A stretch of 64,000 nt of DNA from the NCBI RefSeq assembly GCF_002902685.1, contig NZ_PPRN01000064.1, positions 1 through 64,000 on the forward strand, given 5' to 3'. The first letter of the stretch is position 1; each line of letters starts with the position of its first letter. Below, piece by piece: positions 60,598 through 64,000 of the stretch. This DNA comes from Staphylococcus pettenkoferi (GTDB taxonomy: Bacteria > Bacillota > Bacilli > Staphylococcales > Staphylococcaceae). Below the pieces are notes generated by a model. The model had not been told where the DNA came from. It worked only from the letters and a program-made list of their open reading frames with translations, and did not search any database. A program made the position numbers and the translations under genes.

Positions 60598-61920
60598 TTA
60601 TTCTTCGTCTTTGTTGTCTTTATCGTCTTCAGATGGTTCGACTAATTTCGCTTCGTCTACGAGTAAGTCGATAACTTTTTGAATACGTACATCATTTTTC
60701 ACGATGTCTGTATTACCTAAAGTATTCTTAATATCTTCAACTGAGATGTTGAATTGCTCGCTCATTTTTTCAAGTTCTTTATCGATATCTTCTTCAGATA
60801 CTTCGATATCTTCTTTATCAGCGATTGCTGTAAGTGTTAAGTTAGTGCGCACGCGAGCTTCAGCATCGTCTTTCATTTGTTCTCTAAGTTGAGATTCATC
60901 TTGACCTGAGATTTGGAAGTAAGTTTCAAGGCTAAGACCTTGTTGTTGCATACGTTGGCCAAACTCTTGAAGCATGCGGTCTAACTCAGTGTTAACCATT
61001 GCTTCTGGAATATCAATCTTAGCATTGTCAGATGCTTTTTGGATTGCTTCTTCTTTTTGTACGTTTTCAGCTTCAGTTTGTTTTTGCTCTGCTAAGCGTT
61101 TACGTAAGTTCTCTTTGTATTGATCAACTGTTTCAGCATCTGAATCAAGTTCGTTTGCGATTTCGTCATCAAGTTCAGGAACTTCTTTATATTTAATTTC
61201 ATTTACTTTCGTTTTGAAAGTCGCTTCTTTACCTGATAATTCTTCAGCGTGATATTCTTCTGGGAATGTCACGTTTACATCTTTCTCTTCGCCAGCTTTC
61301 ACGCCAACTAATTGCTCTTCGAACCCAGGGATAAATGAACCTGAACCGATTTCTAAGTCATAGCTGTCCGCTTGGCCACCTTCGAATTGTTCACCATCAA
61401 CATAGCCGTCGAAGTCGATGTTTACTGTATCGCCTTCTTCAACAGCACCGTCTTCTTTAACAACCATTTCTGAAAGTTGGTTAAGTTGTTGATTGATGGC
61501 TTCGTCAACTTCTTCGTCAGTTAAGTCAGCATCTTGTTTTTCAATTTCAAGACCTTTGTAGTCACCAAGTTCTACTTCTGGTTCTACTGTTACTGTAGCA
61601 TCAAATTTGAAGTCTTGACCTTTTTCAATTTGTTGTACTTCGATTTCTGGTTGATCAACTGGTTTGATACCTGTTTCTTCAATTGCTTCACCGTAAGCTT
61701 CAGGTAATACGATGTCAGCTGCATCTTGATATAAAGCTTCAACGCCGAAACGTTGTTCGAAGATTTGACGAGGTACTTTCCCTTTACGGAAACCTGGTAC
61801 ATTGATTTGTTTAACTACTTTTTTGAAAGCTTTATCTAAAGCGTTATCAAATTTTTCTGCGGGTACTGTAACAGATAGTACGCCTTGATTACCTTCCTTT
61901 TTTTCCCAAGTTGCTGTCAT
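60598..61920 (-). CDS. tig: trigger factor (ribosome-associated chaperone)
   Basis: Binds nascent chains at the ribosome exit and acts as prolyl isomerase. The 440-residue protein has the ribosome-binding signature [16 protein letters not shown] (about 39-54), a PPIase domain (about 150-245, [19 protein letters not shown]), and a helical C-terminal domain ending in an acidic Asp/Glu/Lys tail. The ATG has GGAGG. It has its own promoter and terminator. Confidence 0.97.
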   Translation of the reverse strand: MTATWEKKEGNQGVLSVTVPAEKFDNALDKAFKKVVKQINVPGFRKGKVPRQIFEQRFGVEALYQDAADIVLPEAYGEAIEETGIKPVDQPEIEVQQIEKGQDFKFDATVTVEPEVELGDYKGLEIEKQDADLTDEEVDEAINQQLNQLSEMVVKEDGAVEEGDTVNIDFDGYVDGEQFEGGQADSYDLEIGSGSFIPGFEEQLVGVKAGEEKDVNVTFPEEYHAEELSGKEATFKTKVNEIKYKEVPELDDEIANELDSDAETVDQYKENLRKRLAEQKQTEAENVQKEEAIQKASDNAKIDIPEAMVNTELDRMLQEFGQRMQQQGLSLETYFQISGQDESQLREQMKDDAEARVRTNLTLTAIADKEDIEVSEEDIDKELEKMSEQFNISVEDIKNTLGNTDIVKNDVRIQKVIDLLVDEAKLVEPSEDDKDNKDEE

Positions 61921-61967
61921 GTATAAAAACCTCCATGATAATCCTATTTTAATTTTTCAACTTCATC

Positions 61968-61996
61968 ATTATAGCACAGGTCTAGAACCTATACAA
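61968..61996 (-). promoter_or_regulatory. promoter of tig
   Basis: TTGTAT (61991-61996) and an extended -10 TGCTATAAT (TATAAT at 61968-61973), 17 nt apart on the minus strand. Confidence 0.8.
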
Positions 61997-62034
61997 ATGA
62001 CTAGAATTATTACTATTCGCTCGTTAGCAACGAG

Positions 62035-62958
62035 TTAAGGCTCTCGATCGATTGCTATAATTAATTGAATTAAATCATTCTGTTCATCAAGTTCGTTCAT
62101 GCCGAGCATGGATTTAAAGTAATTCTGATACGCGATAATCCAGTCTTCTTGTGAACCAAGACTATAAATATCCAATGGATAGAGCATAATCGCATGGTTT
62201 GTTAATAAGCGATACGCCTCTCGAACAAGCTGTGCTGCCTCTTCTTCGACAAATTCCAACACCCGAGGAATCAACTGCTGTTTCATCTCAGAATGTTCAA
62301 TTCCAGGTAAGTCACCAGGTATAACAGTCTTCTCATGCCCGTATTTAGCTACCGTTAAACGTTCTTCGTAATGCGCTAATCGTAAGTATTCGAGCATAAT
62401 ACTGATGAGGTTAGGTGCTAACTCAAGTGTTTCAATTATATTGGCTACGCTCGACTTGTAATTAAACTGACTATAATCAATTAATGTTAGAATGGTCTGC
62501 ACTTGCTCGTGTAAAGCTAATTGGTCAAAGCTTTCGAGCTGTTGTGCTGCCTGCTGATTATAGGCTTCAAGTTGAGATTCAGCATATTCTTTCAATGGAA
62601 AGAGACGCATTCGAGATTGATGGTTGCTCACTTCATCAATCACTTGATCAATAACCTTAACAACCTCGAAATACTGTCCTAAACCGTTCAATGCTTGTAC
62701 GTAATAAATCATGAGCGCATCATAACTACCTAATCCCTGTTTAAGCAGAATAATCGCCTCTTCTCGTAGCTCTAAATATCTTTCGAGTTGGTACAAGATA
62801 TCGCATTTTAATTCAGCAAGCGAATCATCCATTTCAAAGAAACGCTCATATTCTTCAAATAAATCTGAAGCATTTTCATACAAATGGTCATAATAAGCTG
62901 TTTTAATCTCTTTGATTAACTTCTGCTTCGCTCGTGGAAAGGGAATAATATCAGACAT
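62035..62958 (-). CDS. uncharacterised helical repeat protein (YsoA-like)
   Basis: 307-residue soluble, alpha-helical, acidic protein with TPR-like helices (for example LKCDILYQLERYLELREEAI and IYYVQALNGLGQYFEVVKVI). The position directly upstream of tig matches B. subtilis ysoA, a TPR-type protein of unknown role. No catalytic motif is visible. It lies 15 nt after the NUDIX gene, so the two are co-transcribed. Confidence 0.8.
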   Translation of the reverse strand: MSDIIPFPRAKQKLIKEIKTAYYDHLYENASDLFEEYERFFEMDDSLAELKCDILYQLERYLELREEAIILLKQGLGSYDALMIYYVQALNGLGQYFEVVKVIDQVIDEVSNHQSRMRLFPLKEYAESQLEAYNQQAAQQLESFDQLALHEQVQTILTLIDYSQFNYKSSVANIIETLELAPNLISIMLEYLRLAHYEERLTVAKYGHEKTVIPGDLPGIEHSEMKQQLIPRVLEFVEEEAAQLVREAYRLLTNHAIMLYPLDIYSLGSQEDWIIAYQNYFKSMLGMNELDEQNDLIQLIIAIDREP

Positions 62959-62973
62959 AATGAGCCACCTCTC

Positions 62974-63582
62974 TTATAGCGCTTCTAATATCAGGCTACT
63001 CCATGTTTCAAAGTTGCTCGTATCTTCTATCTTACCTTGTTCAACCCATTCAATCGCAAGGGTATCTGTCTCTTGAACTTCAACATCGTTCTTATCAACA
63101 GTTATTTTAAACACGACACCTAAGTGGACCTCTCCGACTTCATTCGTATCATCATTAATAAATCCTAAATATTGTAAGTTCTGACTTTTAGCTGGGGATA
63201 GCCCCACTTCTTCTTCAAGCTCACGTTGTGCATTCGTACGTATGACTTCGTTGATGGACTCTGCGCCTGGGACATCGTTCATGTGACCACCTACGCCAAT
63301 AGAGCCTTGGCCGTGAAGACGTGATTCACCACCGCCAGACAAACGTTTATAAACGAGTAGCTCGCCTTGATGATTCTCAAGTAAACAATATGATACGAGC
63401 TGCTTGTAGTTGGGATCTTCTTCCATATCACCGCGTCTTTTAACCTCATAGTGTGAAAGTGCGTTAAAGATCTCTTGTCCTTGAGCTGTTGATTTGTTTA
63501 AAAATCCATTAAATTGGTTGCGTTCGTTATCGAAGGCTAAGTCTCGTGGTACGACTGTAATCATCTCATCAAATTTAGACAT
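62974..63582 (-). CDS. NUDIX hydrolase
   Basis: 202-residue NUDIX protein. The Nudix box is complete and perfect: G-AESIN-E-VIRTNAQ-REL-E-EE-V-GL (about 105-130), which binds the divalent metal and cleaves nucleoside-diphosphate-linked substrates. An N-terminal segment of about 55 residues precedes it. The frame extends to 63600, but the ATG at 63582 has AAAGGAG 6-7 nt upstream. The substrate cannot be told. It precedes the YsoA-like gene. Confidence 0.9.
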   Translation of the reverse strand: MSKFDEMITVVPRDLAFDNERNQFNGFLNKSTAQGQEIFNALSHYEVKRRGDMEEDPNYKQLVSYCLLENHQGELLVYKRLSGGGESRLHGQGSIGVGGHMNDVPGAESINEVIRTNAQRELEEEVGLSPAKSQNLQYLGFINDDTNEVGEVHLGVVFKITVDKNDVEVQETDTLAIEWVEQGKIEDTSNFETWSSLILEAL

Positions 63583-63740
63583 AGTAATCTCCTTTATCAT
63601 TTGTCATCTGGCTTTATTTTATCAAACGTTGCACACATATCAATCGTAAATATAGTGATTGGTGTTTGTGCCCTTTGATTTCTTATCATCCGTACGCTCT
63701 TGTTGAAACGAATTTCAACCACGCTAACACTTCTAGTATG

Positions 63741-63786
63741 TAAAAAAATTCCTTCCAAATGGAGCGAAGCCATCTTTGGAAGGAAT
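63741..63786 (-). terminator. terminator of rplT
   Basis: ATTCCTTCCAAA-GATGG and CCATTTGGAAGGAAT arms with a GCTTCGC loop region, followed by TTTTTTTAC on the minus strand. It ends the infC-rpmI-rplT type operon, of which only the end is visible. 63601-63740 has no other recognisable feature. Confidence 0.92.
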
Positions 63787-63795
63787 GATAGTTAA

Positions 63796-64000
63796 TTATT
63801 TTAAAGCTTCTTTCGCTTTAGATACTAATTCACCGAATGCTTTGTCGTCAGAAATTGCGATTTCAGCAAGCATTTTACGGTTGATATCGATACCAGCTTG
63901 TTTTAAGCCGTTCATTAAACGTGAATAGCTGATGTCGTGTTGACGTGCAGCCGCATTGATACGTGTAATCCATAATTTACGGAAGTTACGTTTTCTTTGA
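63796..64000 (-). CDS. rplT: 50S ribosomal protein L20, partial
   Basis: The C-terminal 67 or so residues of L20 are visible, reading [20 protein letters not shown], then [20 protein letters not shown], ending SKAKEALK and a TAA stop. The 5' part lies outside the window. L20 is an early 23S rRNA-binding assembly protein. The position upstream of the NUDIX/YsoA-like/tig run and the strong terminator after it agree with the usual infC-rpmI-rplT operon end. Confidence 0.95.
   Translation of the reverse strand, partial: QRKRNFRKLWITRINAAARQHDISYSRLMNGLKQAGIDINRKMLAEIAISDDKAFGELVSKAKEALK

Overview
The window is a chromosomal housekeeping segment from a Gram-positive coccus of the Staphylococcaceae, most likely a coagulase-negative Staphylococcus. 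Many products (RelA, MnmA, RuvB, RarA, HemL) match my memory of the S. aureus proteins over long stretches, and the gene order greA-udk-U32-U32-trmR ... alaS-recD2 ... relA-recJ-secDF ... obg-rpmA-rplU-mreDC ... valS ... hemLBDCXA-engB-clpX-tig follows the S. aureus/Bacillus pattern. Base composition looks richer in G+C than S. aureus, but I did not count it. The species cannot be named from this window. I see no rRNA, tRNA, CRISPR array, insertion sequence, prophage or transposon.

Layout. 1-5.6 kb (all minus): greA, udk, the tRNA wobble-uridine set trhP2/trhP1/trmR, then a DUF1292 gene, ruvX and ireB. 5.6-8.6 kb: alaS with its T-box. 8.6-14.2 kb: recD2, a TPR protein, mnmA and its sulfur donor, a cysteine desulfurase. 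14.2-20 kb is the most mixed part: a flavin monooxygenase (+), two small stress proteins with a sigma-B promoter, cymR, rarA (+), a 325-bp repeat element, a malate dehydrogenase (+) with a puzzling start, and tcdA. 20.4-25.5 kb: 6S RNA, aspS-hisS behind a His T-box, lytH and dtd. 25.5-33.5 kb: relA, apt, recJ and secDF. 33.7-42.5 kb: two tandem yajC-like genes, tgt, queA, ruvB, ruvA, an ACT-domain gene, obg, rpmA-prp-rplU behind an L21 leader, mreD and mreC. 42.6-45.2 kb: three small or uncharacterised genes, radC and a prepilin peptidase. 45.4-49.7 kb: folC and valS with a T-box. 49.6-51.6 kb: tag and an AbrB-type membrane protein. 51.8-58 kb: the complete hem operon from glutamyl-tRNA to uroporphyrinogen III. 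58-64 kb: engB, clpX, tig, a YsoA-like protein, a NUDIX hydrolase and the 3' end of rplT.

The genes fall into linked jobs: tRNA charging under T-box control (alaS, hisS-aspS, valS); tRNA modification (trhP1/2-trmR, mnmA with its desulfurase, tcdA, tgt/queA); DNA repair (recD2, rarA, recJ, ruvAB, radC, tag); stringent response and purine salvage (relA, apt); protein export (secDF, yajC); and haem synthesis.

Start sites were re-chosen by Shine-Dalgarno (SD) spacing where the longest reading frame starts too close to, or far upstream of, the SD. This affects trhP2, alaS, the TPR gene, rarA, mdh, tcdA, relA, recJ, obg, rplU, the DUF4930-like gene, comC, tag, the AbrB-type gene, hemD, hemC and the NUDIX gene. 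Two genes shorter than 60 codons (15539-15700 and 42691-42846) were read directly from the sequence.

No wholly new system stands out. The observations most worth testing are: an A AAA AAG slippery heptamer at the 5' end of mdh, in the phase needed to join a well-placed ATG to the mdh frame; a structured repeat element with a second, partial copy 13 kb away; and a tandem yajC duplication.
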